This document shows, in pieces, positions 1 through 5,711 of a stretch of DNA of 6,934 nucleotides. A model generated the notes under the pieces. That model ran no database searches, was not told the origin of the DNA, and saw only the letters and a program-made list of their open reading frames with translations. Origin of the DNA: Bog-473 sp035483935 (GTDB lineage Bacteria; Actinomycetota; Acidimicrobiia; Acidimicrobiales; RAAP-2). How positions within the stretch are numbered: the stretch's first letter is position 1; each line of letters begins with the position of its first letter. Made by a program: the position numbers and the translations under genes. The stretch spans positions 1 through 6,934 of the forward strand of contig DATHPK010000222.1 of NCBI GenBank assembly GCA_035483935.1, read 5' to 3'.

Positions 1-1
1 C

Positions 2-91
2 GCCTGCATCGTCGGCGCCGCCGTGATCGGCGCGATCATGCCCGTCTTCCGCCACTACCGGGCCGGCGAGGTCGACGACGTGCCCGTATGA
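2..91 (+). CDS. C-terminal end of a membrane protein (possibly an MFS transporter), partial
   Basis: An open frame enters from the left edge and stops at TGA 89-91. The 29 visible residues start with a hydrophobic, Ala/Val/Ile/Gly-rich stretch (ACIVGAAVIGAIMPVF), which fits the end of a last transmembrane helix. A short basic then acidic cytoplasmic tail follows (RHYRAGEVDDVPV). Such an ending is common in major facilitator permeases, but too little is present to name the family; any polytopic membrane protein could end this way. The next gene starts 7 bp after the stop, so the two are probably co-transcribed and translationally coupled. Confidence 0.5.
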   Translation, partial: ACIVGAAVIGAIMPVFRHYRAGEVDDVPV

Positions 92-98
92 TCCGGTC

Positions 99-869
99 GT
101 GAGCAACACGTACGCGGAGGCCACCTGGGGCGAGGTCGATCCGGGTGCGTTCGCCCGCATCGTCGTCGTGTCACCGCACTTCGACGACGCGGCGATGGGC
201 GCCGGGCATCTCGTCGCGAGCTACGACGACACGACCGTGATCACGGTTCTCGCCGGCCGGCCGCCGGCCTATCCGGCCGAGCCCACCGAGTGGGACGCGC
301 TCGGCGGCTTCGTGGCCGGCGACGACGTCGTGGCGGTGCGCCGGGAGGAGGACGTCGCCGCCATGGCCGTCCTGGAATCGTCCTACCGCTGGCTCGACTT
401 CCCCGACCACCAATACCTGCCCGTCGACCAACGACCGACCGCTTCCGACGTGGCTCCTGTGCTCGGGACCGCGATCTCCGAGATCGACCCGACCGCCGTC
501 TTCTTCCCGATGGGCCTGGCCAACCCGGACCACGACATGACGCACGACGCCTGCCTGTTGGTACAGGCGCAGCAGCCGGAGCGGACGTGGTTCTGTTACG
601 AGGACCACGGCTACAAACACCTGCCCGGCCTGCTGGCCTGGCGGGTGGCCAAGCTTCTTCGCTCGCCTTTGTGGGCGACCCCTGCGATCGTGCCGCACGT
701 GCCCGACGAGGAACGCAAGCGCCGCGCCATCTGGTGCTACGTCTCCCAGATCCCGCCGCTCGAGCGGGACCACGCCCTCACGGCCCGCGTCGCCGGACGG
801 GTGCCAGAACAGTTCTGGCGCCTGGCTCCACCGCCGGCGGGGTGGGAGGGTCTGGCCGACCTCATCTGA
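99..869 (+). CDS. PIG-L/LmbE family deacetylase
   Basis: The 256-residue product is a PIG-L/LmbE-type zinc-dependent N-deacetylase, probably cytoplasmic (no signal peptide). The N-terminal beta strand leads into SPHFDDAAMG (residues 25-34), the family's (A/S)HPDDE-type motif. H27 and D30 are the expected zinc ligands and D29 the expected general base. The second motif, NPDHDMTHDA (142-151), carries H145 and H149, one of which should complete the metal site. The C-terminal segment (KRRAIWCYVSQ, 208-217, then PEQFWRL, 236-242) also fits the family. Members remove acetyl groups from GlcNAc-containing substrates (mycothiol precursors, GlcNAc-PI, glycopeptide precursors); the substrate cannot be read here. 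The motif is SPHFDDA rather than AHPDDE, so it is probably not MshB itself. The GTG start lies 7 bp after the upstream stop and has no clear Shine-Dalgarno, consistent with coupling to the preceding gene. Confidence 0.9.
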   Translation: MSNTYAEATWGEVDPGAFARIVVVSPHFDDAAMGAGHLVASYDDTTVITVLAGRPPAYPAEPTEWDALGGFVAGDDVVAVRREEDVAAMAVLESSYRWLDFPDHQYLPVDQRPTASDVAPVLGTAISEIDPTAVFFPMGLANPDHDMTHDACLLVQAQQPERTWFCYEDHGYKHLPGLLAWRVAKLLRSPLWATPAIVPHVPDEERKRRAIWCYVSQIPPLERDHALTARVAGRVPEQFWRLAPPPAGWEGLADLI

Positions 870-880
870 CGAAAGTCAGA
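865..880 (+). terminator. Small GAAA-tetraloop hairpin at the end of the deacetylase gene
   Basis: TCTGAC (865-870) pairs perfectly with GTCAGA (875-880) around a GAAA tetraloop, and the stem includes the TGA stop at 867-869. There is no T-run afterwards, so as an intrinsic terminator it is weak. It could act as a 3'-end stabilising stem or be chance. Confidence 0.3.
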
Positions 881-950
881 GGCCACTTAGACGCAACCGG
901 TTCGCACCCAAAGCAGGGTCCTTTTGCTCTATCGACAGGCCTTTCCCCAG

Positions 951-964
951 GTCACGATCGTGAC
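951..964. repeat. Perfect 14-bp palindrome (operator-like)
   Basis: GTCACGATCGTGAC is its own reverse complement. It resembles a dimeric regulator site by form only. The half-sites are TCAC...GTGA, the inverse orientation of the CRP/GlxR consensus (GTGA-N6-TCAC), so it is not a CRP-type site. No regulator gene lies in the window. Confidence 0.5.
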
Positions 965-965
965 A

Positions 966-1037
966 TGGTCTCCATTGCAGACCACCTTTCACGGGCCCTT
1001 GGCAAGGAACCGCGCCGCGGACAGGTCGTCCGACCTG
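966..1037. repeat. Run of four further perfect inverted repeats
   Basis: Directly after the 14-bp palindrome come TGGTCT/AGACCA (966-971 with 979-984, 7-nt loop), CCTTG-G-CAAGG (997-1007), CCGCG-C-CGCGG (1010-1020) and CAGGTCG-TC-CGACCTG (1022-1037). Each is perfect, and the last three are only 1-2 nt apart. In RNA the larger-loop unit could form a hairpin; the near-zero-loop units could instead be protein-binding dyads in duplex DNA. Some of this could be chance in GC-rich DNA. Confidence 0.5.
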
Positions 1038-1058
1038 CCGCCGGCCGATTTCGTACAG

Positions 1059-1122
1059 CCCCGGGCCAGGCTTCGAGCGGAAGACACCAAAGCAGCACCC
1101 GCTGACGAGGCCTGGCCCGGGG
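1059..1122. repeat. Inverted repeat with 13-bp arms and 38-nt loop
   Basis: CCCCGGGCCAGGC (1059-1071) is the exact reverse complement of GCCTGGCCCGGGG (1110-1122). Allowing a one-base bulge, the pairing extends outward to AGCC (1057-1060) against GGCT (1122-1125). It would form a very stable GC-rich stem in RNA from either strand. There is no T-tract, so it is not a classical terminator; actinobacterial terminators often lack one, so an end-of-transcript role is possible. Confidence 0.55.
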
Positions 1123-1271
1123 GCTGACGGATGTCGGCCCCGGGATTCGACCCGGACGAAGTGCTTCACCGTTCCGCCGCCCCTCTGTCCTGATTCTCAC
1201 GGGTCTCGTGCCCGCCCGCTGCGACAGAACGCATCCGACGTAGCCAGTTACCGCCTGCCACCAGGCGCGAT

Positions 1272-1291
1272 CGGGAACCGACCGGGAACCG
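1272..1291 (+). repeat. Tandem 9-bp direct repeat upstream of the repair operon
   Basis: CGGGAACCG occurs at 1272-1280 and again at 1283-1291, an 11-bp period close to one helical turn. The core GGGAAC resembles -35 elements of ECF sigma factors (GGAAC). The copy at 1284-1289 lies 19 bp upstream of the -10-like TAGAGT. It may be a -35 region or a pair of activator/repressor half-sites. Confidence 0.4.
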
Positions 1292-1308
1292 TCGGACGTC
1301 GCCGTCGC

Positions 1309-1314
1309 TAGAGT
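1309..1314 (+). promoter_or_regulatory. Probable -10 element of a leaderless promoter
   Basis: TAGAGT fits the actinobacterial -10 consensus TANNNT. Its last base is 7 nt before the GTG at 1322, so transcription would begin at or next to the start codon. No Shine-Dalgarno precedes that GTG, which agrees with a leaderless mRNA. The GGGAAC element at 1284-1289 is the only -35 candidate, and the 19-bp spacing is longer than usual. Confidence 0.45.
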
Positions 1315-1321
1315 CGACCGT

Positions 1322-2359
1322 GTGCCGGCGGACGACGAGCGCATCGTAGAGGTCGACGGGCGCGAGGTCCGCGTCAGCCGACCCGACAAGGTGTACTTCC
1401 CCGCCATCGACGCGACGAAATCCGACCTCGTCTCGTACTACCTCGAGATAGGCGACCATCTGCTCAACACGGCAGGCGGGCGGCCGGCTCTCCTGCAGCG
1501 CTTTCCCGACGGTGCCGCCGGCAAGTCCTTCTTCCAGAAGCGGATCCCGGCCGGCGCTCCCGAGTGGCTGCAATCGACCATCGTCTCGACGCCCAACGGC
1601 ACGACGTCGAACGCGCTCGTCGTGGCCGACATCTCCCACGTCGTCTGGGCGGTCAACTTCGGCTGCCTCGGGCTCCACCTGTGGCCGTATCTGGCCGCCG
1701 ACCCGGACCACGCCGACGAGCTGCGGATCGACCTCGACCCCGTCAAGGGCATCGGCTTCGACGAGGTGCGGGCGGCCTCGCTCAAGGTCAAGGAGCTGCT
1801 CGACGAGCTCGGCCTGCGCAGCCACCCGAAGACGACCGGCAACAACGGGCTCCACGTCTACGTCCGGCTCGAGCCTCGCTGGGACTCGATCGCCGTGCGG
1901 GCCGCAGCCGTCGCTCTCGCCCGCGAGCTCGAACGTCGGCATCCCGACGAGATCACCGCCAAGTGGTGGAAGGAGGAACGGGGAACCCGGGTCTTCGTCG
2001 ACTTCAACCAGAACGCACCGCACAAGACCGTCTTCGGGGCCTGGTTCGCCCGTCCCCGCGTCGGGGGCCAGGTCTCCACGCCCCTCGCCTGGGACGAGGT
2101 CGAGACGGTCGTGCCCGACGAGCTGACCATCCGCACGGTGCCCGAGCTTGTGGCACGCCGCGGCGACCCCTGGGCCGACATCGGCGCCGCGCCCCAGTCG
2201 CTCGAACCGCTCCTCGCTATGGCCGAGCGCGACAAGGAGGCCGGGCTGCAAGACGCGCCGTGGCCGCCGCAGTACCCCAAGATGCCGGACGAGCCGCCCC
2301 GGGTCGCTCCCAGCCGGGCCAAAAAGGAACCGAGCGAGACGAAAGAACCGAAGGCGTAG
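1322..2359 (+). CDS. Stand-alone LigD-type primase-polymerase (Prim-PolC-like)
   Basis: The 345-residue product is an archaeo-eukaryotic primase superfamily polymerase of the LigD PolDom type. Such enzymes fill short DNA gaps and extend 3' ends, often preferring ribonucleotides. Visible landmarks in order: K23 and K33, spaced like the 5'-phosphate-binding lysines of LigD PolDom; GLHLWP (117-122); the metal-binding RIDLDP (135-140) with D137 and D139; the nucleotide-binding TGNNGLHV (172-179); and the third metal ligand in VDFNQN (226-231, D227). All three catalytic aspartates are present. Length matches stand-alone mycobacterial Prim-PolC rather than the fused LigD. The last 25 or so residues are a charged, probably disordered tail. 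In the nucleotide pocket the usual S-x-x-K/R pattern appears as T-G-N-N. The GTG start is chosen from the TAGAGT promoter spacing; no other start near it has a better ribosome site. First gene of a three-gene operon with a PHP nuclease and a LigC ligase. Confidence 0.93.
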   Translation: MPADDERIVEVDGREVRVSRPDKVYFPAIDATKSDLVSYYLEIGDHLLNTAGGRPALLQRFPDGAAGKSFFQKRIPAGAPEWLQSTIVSTPNGTTSNALVVADISHVVWAVNFGCLGLHLWPYLAADPDHADELRIDLDPVKGIGFDEVRAASLKVKELLDELGLRSHPKTTGNNGLHVYVRLEPRWDSIAVRAAAVALARELERRHPDEITAKWWKEERGTRVFVDFNQNAPHKTVFGAWFARPRVGGQVSTPLAWDEVETVVPDELTIRTVPELVARRGDPWADIGAAPQSLEPLLAMAERDKEAGLQDAPWPPQYPKMPDEPPRVAPSRAKKEPSETKEPKA

Positions 2360-2361
2360 GA
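2358..2361 (+). promoter_or_regulatory. Ribosome binding site of the PHP gene, overlapping the upstream stop
   Basis: AGGA overlaps the TAG stop (2357-2359) of the primase-polymerase and sits 5 nt before GTG 2367. This decides the start of the PHP gene, whose open frame runs far upstream inside the polymerase gene in another frame without being coding there. Confidence 0.6.
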
Positions 2362-2366
2362 CCAGG

Positions 2367-3398
2367 GTGAGACCACTCGACGCGCTGAACCAGATCGCGT
2401 TCCGCCTCGAACGCAACGGGGCCGACACCTACAAGGTGCGGGCGTTCCGCGGCGCCGCCCGTGCCATCAAAGACCTGCCCGAAGACGAGTTGGAGACCCT
2501 GGCGAGGGCCGGGCGCCTGCAGGACATCGAAGGCGTAGGCAAGTCGACGGCGCAGGTCATCGCCGAGGCGCTCGCCGGAAAGGTGCCGGCCTACCTGACC
2601 AAGATCGACAACGAGCTGACGAAGGACGACCTCGTCGTCGAGGGCGCGGCGGCGGAACTGCTCGAATCACTGCGGGGCGATTGCCACTCCCACTCCGACT
2701 GGTCGGATGGCGGGAGCCCCATCCTCGAGATGGCCGAGGCGGCGCGGGACCTTGGCCGCGAGTACCTCGTCCTGACGGACCACAGCGCGCGCCTCACCGT
2801 CGCGCACGGGCTCAACGAGGAGCGCCTCGCCGAACAGCTCGAGCTCGTCGACGACCTGAACGAGCGGCTCGCCCCGTTCCGCATCCTCACCGGCATGGAG
2901 GTCGACATCCTCGAAGACGGCTCGCTCGACCTCGATCTCGACCTCCTCGGCCAACTCGACGTGGTCGTGGCCAGTGTGCATTCCAAGCTGCGGATGGACG
3001 CCAGGCAGATGACCGCCCGCATGCTGGCGGCGGTCGAAAGCCCGCATACGGACATCCTCGGTCATTGCACGGGCCGCATCATCGTGGGGCGGGGACGGCC
3101 ACAGTCGACGTTCGATGCTGAGGCCGTGTTCGCCGCATGCTCACGCACCGGCACCGCCGTCGAGATCAACTCACGACCCGAGCGCCAGGACCCCCCCGAG
3201 GACCTCCTGCGACTCGCCGTCGAGCTCGGATGCTCCTTCAGCATCGACACCGACGCCCATGCACCGGGCCAGTTGGAATGGCTGGGACGCGGTTGCCGCA
3301 ACGCCGTGGCGGCCGACGTTCCCTTCGACCGCGTCGTCAACCGCTCGACGGCCGACGACCTGGTGTCGTGGGCGTCTTCCCACGAGGAGGCTGCATGA
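2367..3398 (+). CDS. HHH-PHP phosphoesterase: PolX-like protein lacking the polymerase core
   Basis: The 343-residue product combines an N-terminal DNA polymerase beta-type 8-kDa/helix-hairpin-helix domain (about 3-80; hairpin EGVGKSTAQ at 55-63) with a C-terminal PHP domain (about 103-340). Bacterial PolX carries the fingers/palm/thumb polymerase between such domains; here they are absent, and no aspartate-rich nucleotidyltransferase motif is seen. The PHP metal site looks complete: H107 and H109 (CHSHSD), D114 (SDG), H139 (LTDH), E178 (GMEVD), H205 (ASVHS), H233 (LGHC), D296 and H298 (DTDAH). PHP domains of PolX show metal-dependent 3'-5' exonuclease, AP endonuclease or 3'-phosphodiesterase activity, so 3'-end or abasic-site processing is inferred. 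The DNA-binding N-terminus argues against a histidinol-phosphatase role. GTG 2367 is supported by AGGA 5 nt upstream. The stop overlaps the ligase ATG (ATGA), indicating translational coupling. A C7 run at 3191-3197 leaves the frame intact. Confidence 0.92.
   Translation: MRPLDALNQIAFRLERNGADTYKVRAFRGAARAIKDLPEDELETLARAGRLQDIEGVGKSTAQVIAEALAGKVPAYLTKIDNELTKDDLVVEGAAAELLESLRGDCHSHSDWSDGGSPILEMAEAARDLGREYLVLTDHSARLTVAHGLNEERLAEQLELVDDLNERLAPFRILTGMEVDILEDGSLDLDLDLLGQLDVVVASVHSKLRMDARQMTARMLAAVESPHTDILGHCTGRIIVGRGRPQSTFDAEAVFAACSRTGTAVEINSRPERQDPPEDLLRLAVELGCSFSIDTDAHAPGQLEWLGRGCRNAVAADVPFDRVVNRSTADDLVSWASSHEEAA
3384..3390 (+). promoter_or_regulatory. Strong ribosome binding site of the ligase gene
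   Basis: GAGGAGG lies 4 nt before ATG 3395, inside the last codons of the PHP gene. It is the best Shine-Dalgarno on this strand and fixes the ligase start, although the same frame is open further upstream. Confidence 0.8.
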
Positions 3399-4465
3399 AC
3401 CTCCCCGTCGAGCCGCCCGTCGCGCCGATGCTGGCCAAGCTGACCCGGGACCTCCCCCGGGAGGAGGGCCTGTACTACGAGCCGAAATGGGACGGGTTCC
3501 GCTGCATCGTCTTCCGTGACGGAGACGACGTGGAACTCGGCAGCCGCAACGAGAAGCCCTTGACCCGATACTTCCCCGAGCTCGTCGAGGCACTCAGCCG
3601 TGAGCTCCCCGACCGCGTGGTCCTCGACGGTGAGGTGGTCATCGCCGGGCCGACCGGCCTCGATTTCGACGCCCTGTCCCAACGCATCCACCCGGCGGCC
3701 AAGCGGATCAACCAGCTCGCGGCCGCGACCCCGGCGTCGTTCGTCGCCTTCGATCTCCTGGCACACGACGAAACCTCGTACATGGAGAAGCCGTATGCGC
3801 AGCGCCGCAAAGTGCTCGAGAAGCTTCTGAAGAAGGCCAAACCACCGATCCATCTCACGCCGGCCACGCAGGACCCCGACGTGGCGTCGGATTGGTTCTC
3901 CCGCTTCGAAGGAGCCGGCCTCGACGGTGTCGTCGCCAAGTCAGCGGACCTCCACTACCTGCCCGATAAGCGGGTGATGCTGAAGGTGAAGCACCAGCGC
4001 ACCGCCGACTGTGTCGTCGCAGGCTTCCGCACCCACAAGGACGGCGAGGGGGTCGGCTCCCTGCTCCTCGGCCTCTTCGACGACGCCGGGAACCTCAACC
4101 ACGTCGGCGTCGCCTCCGGGTTCAGTGTCGCCCGCCGCCGTGAGCTCGTCGACGAGGTGAAGCCCTACCGCAAGAACGCCCTCGAGGGCCACCCCTGGGC
4201 GGGCTGGGCCGAGGCGCAGGCCGAGGGCCGGGCACCCGGGGCGATGAACCGCTGGAACGCCGGCAAGGAGATGACCTGGGAACCGTTGCGGCCGGAGGCC
4301 GTCTGCGAGGTCTCGTACGACCACCTCCAGGGCAACCGCTTCCGCCATGCCACATCCCTGGTGCGCTGGCGACCCGACCGGGAACCCTCGTCCTGCACGT
4401 ACAGCCAACTCGATACGCCGGTGGCGATGGAGTTGCGGGACGTCTTCGGCACCGCCGGTCGCTGA
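3395..4465 (+). CDS. ligC: ATP-dependent DNA ligase, LigC type
   Basis: The 356-residue product is a minimal ATP-dependent DNA ligase that seals nicks via a ligase-adenylate intermediate. Nucleotidyltransferase motifs in order: motif I EPKWDGFR (29-36) with nucleophile K31; SRN (50-52); motif III LDGE (77-80); motif IIIa FDL (119-121); motif IV DGVVAK (177-182); and motif V LKVK (196-199) with K197 and K199. The remainder (about 203-330) is the OB-fold, ending in a TYSQLD segment typical of LigC/LigD ligase domains. Length is that of mycobacterial LigC, with no fused polymerase or phosphoesterase domain. The start overlaps the PHP stop as ATGA. In mycobacteria LigC acts with Prim-PolC in base excision repair, and the same pair is encoded here with a PHP nuclease between them. 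Nothing appears truncated or substituted at the catalytic positions. Confidence 0.95.
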   Translation: MNLPVEPPVAPMLAKLTRDLPREEGLYYEPKWDGFRCIVFRDGDDVELGSRNEKPLTRYFPELVEALSRELPDRVVLDGEVVIAGPTGLDFDALSQRIHPAAKRINQLAAATPASFVAFDLLAHDETSYMEKPYAQRRKVLEKLLKKAKPPIHLTPATQDPDVASDWFSRFEGAGLDGVVAKSADLHYLPDKRVMLKVKHQRTADCVVAGFRTHKDGEGVGSLLLGLFDDAGNLNHVGVASGFSVARRRELVDEVKPYRKNALEGHPWAGWAEAQAEGRAPGAMNRWNAGKEMTWEPLRPEAVCEVSYDHLQGNRFRHATSLVRWRPDREPSSCTYSQLDTPVAMELRDVFGTAGR

Positions 4466-4481
4466 TCCAAGAGTTGGGATC
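4464..4481 (+). terminator. Weak hairpin at the end of the ligase gene
   Basis: GATCCAA (4464-4470) pairs with TTGGGATC (4474-4481) with one bulged G and a 3-nt loop, overlapping the TGA stop. No T-run follows. It may partly end transcription before the HNH gene or be incidental. Confidence 0.3.
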
Positions 4482-4511
4482 CGGCGAGCGTCGCAGCGAC
4501 CGTTCTCCTGC

Positions 4512-5711
4512 GTGCCCGCACTCGACACCTCGCCCACCTCCACGGTCACTCCATCGCTGGGGCTCAGCGAGTTGGCCAAGATGTCGAACGAGGAGCTCAT
4601 GGAGCTGGCCGCCGAGTCGGCTCGCACCATGGCCTCCTCAGCGGGCCTCATCGTTCTGCTCAGCGGCGAGCTCGACCGCCGCGAAGGCTGGCGCGACGAA
4701 GGGGCCACCTCACTCCAGTCCTGGATGGTGGAGCGCCTCGGGGTCTCCGTCCCGACGGCACGTGCGCTCGCCCACGTCGGCGACCGCCTCTACGACCTGC
4801 CGCACCTGTCCGCCGCCTTGATTGCCGGCGACGTGAGCTTCGACAAGGTCCGGGCCGTCGTCGATGCCGCCACTCCCGAGTCCGACGACGAGTTCCGGGA
4901 CCGAGCGATGGAGCATTCGGCCCGCGAATTGTCCCAGTTGGCTCGGTCCAGAAGGGAGGCGACGGCCGAAACCGCCCGAGCGGAATACGAGGCTCGTTCG
5001 CTCCGCTTCAACGAGTCGTTTCGGACGGTCACCGCCCAGCTGCCGGCCGAGAGTTTCGCCGAGGTGCGGGGAACGCTCGAGGCACAGGCCCGCGACATCC
5101 CCTCAGACGGCGAGACTCCGTGGGATCAGCGTCTCTGCGACGCGTTCATCGGAATCGTTCGTTCCTCGCGGTCCCCGAGTCATGCCACGAGGCCGTTCAC
5201 GGTCGTCGCCCATGTCCCGCTGACGACCCTGCTGGACGAAACCTCGGAGCTTTGCGGTGAACTCGAGCGCGAAGGTCTGATCAGCGCGGACACCGTCCGA
5301 CGGGTTGCCTGTGATGCCACCGTCATCCTCGCTGTCGATGACAACGTCGGTCACACCATGTACGAAGGCCGGCGGCACCGCTATCCGACTGCGACTCAGC
5401 GCCGCGAAATCATGCGGCGCGACCGTCATTGCCGCTTTCCGGGCTGTGCGAACGCAATCTTCGTCAATCCCCACCACATCCGATGGTGGAAGCCCCACAG
5501 AGGGACCACGGATTTGCCCAATCTTGTGCTGCTCTGTGAGCACCACCATCACCTGGTGCACTCGAAGCAGTGGTCGGTATCGGGAAACGCCAACGAGGAT
5601 CTCAATTTCATCGGACCGACGGGCCGGGTCATGAAGTCGCGCCCTTCGCCCCTTTGGACCACGGCGTCGCGGCCACAGCCGACGCCACTTGTGCCCGACG
5701 ACGCCGGCTAA
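4512..5711 (+). CDS. DUF222/13E12-family HNH endonuclease-like protein
   Basis: The product is about 399 residues from GTG 4512. An N-terminal mostly helical DUF222/13E12 region (about 25-290; LSGELDRREGWRDEGATS is typical) is followed by an HNH domain near the C-terminus. The HNH part has the zinc pair C307 and C312 (CRFPGC), the catalytic NPHHI (H321, H322), and C342 with the histidine cluster HHHHLVH (344-350), so the nuclease core looks intact. This family is abundant and multicopy in Actinomycetota; its role is not settled, and both repair-associated and mobile-element readings have been proposed. The start is uncertain: GTG 4512 has no Shine-Dalgarno, and ATG 4581 (376 residues) keeps the whole conserved region. 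It begins 46 bp after the ligase and could be read through from that operon. Its TAA stop overlaps the TAG of the convergent gene. Confidence 0.9.
   Translation: MPALDTSPTSTVTPSLGLSELAKMSNEELMELAAESARTMASSAGLIVLLSGELDRREGWRDEGATSLQSWMVERLGVSVPTARALAHVGDRLYDLPHLSAALIAGDVSFDKVRAVVDAATPESDDEFRDRAMEHSARELSQLARSRREATAETARAEYEARSLRFNESFRTVTAQLPAESFAEVRGTLEAQARDIPSDGETPWDQRLCDAFIGIVRSSRSPSHATRPFTVVAHVPLTTLLDETSELCGELEREGLISADTVRRVACDATVILAVDDNVGHTMYEGRRHRYPTATQRREIMRRDRHCRFPGCANAIFVNPHHIRWWKPHRGTTDLPNLVLLCEHHHHLVHSKQWSVSGNANEDLNFIGPTGRVMKSRPSPLWTTASRPQPTPLVPDDAG

Larger units (their letters stand above)
870..1321. other. Intergenic region rich in short palindromes
   Basis: About 450 bp separate the deacetylase stop from the primase-polymerase start. 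Open frames exist on both strands but lack family motifs, plausible ribosome binding sites and the strong third-position GC bias of the flanking genes. What the stretch holds is structure: adjacent perfect palindromes at 951-964, 966-984, 997-1007, 1010-1020 and 1022-1037; a longer inverted repeat with 13-bp arms (1059-1071 and 1110-1122); a tandem 9-bp direct repeat (1272-1280, 1283-1291); and a probable -10 element at 1309-1314. I see no tRNA, rRNA, RNase P, SRP RNA or tmRNA signature. It may be a regulatory region for the repair operon, a small structured RNA locus, or a decayed gene. Confidence 0.6.

Noticed and set aside
951..964. CRP/GlxR operator
   Set aside because: The dyad half-sites are in the inverse order (TCAC...GTGA) from the CRP-type consensus.
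965..1105. Small ORF of 46 codons starting with ATG right after the 14-bp palindrome
   Set aside because: Third-position GC is near 60%, well below the flanking genes; there is no ribosome binding site, and the product is basic and unrecognisable. A leaderless small protein cannot be fully excluded.
1136..1158. T-arm-like sequence GGGATTCGACCCGG suggesting a tRNA
   Set aside because: The 5-bp T-stem does not pair properly around a TTCRANY loop, and no acceptor, D or anticodon arm can be placed upstream.
876..1407. Overlapping open frames on the - strand across the intergenic region
   Set aside because: No family motifs or ribosome sites; the products are Arg/Ser/Pro-rich as expected for chance frames in GC-rich DNA, and one runs into the primase-polymerase gene.
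2148..2366. N-terminal extension of the PHP protein into the upstream gene
   Set aside because: The extension would be Arg/Pro/Ser-rich noise from an alternative frame of the polymerase gene; GTG 2367 has a ribosome site and the homologous domain begins right there.
3191..3197. C7 homopolymer in the PHP gene as a phase-variation tract
   Set aside because: The run is short, the frame is intact, and GC-rich genes often contain such runs.
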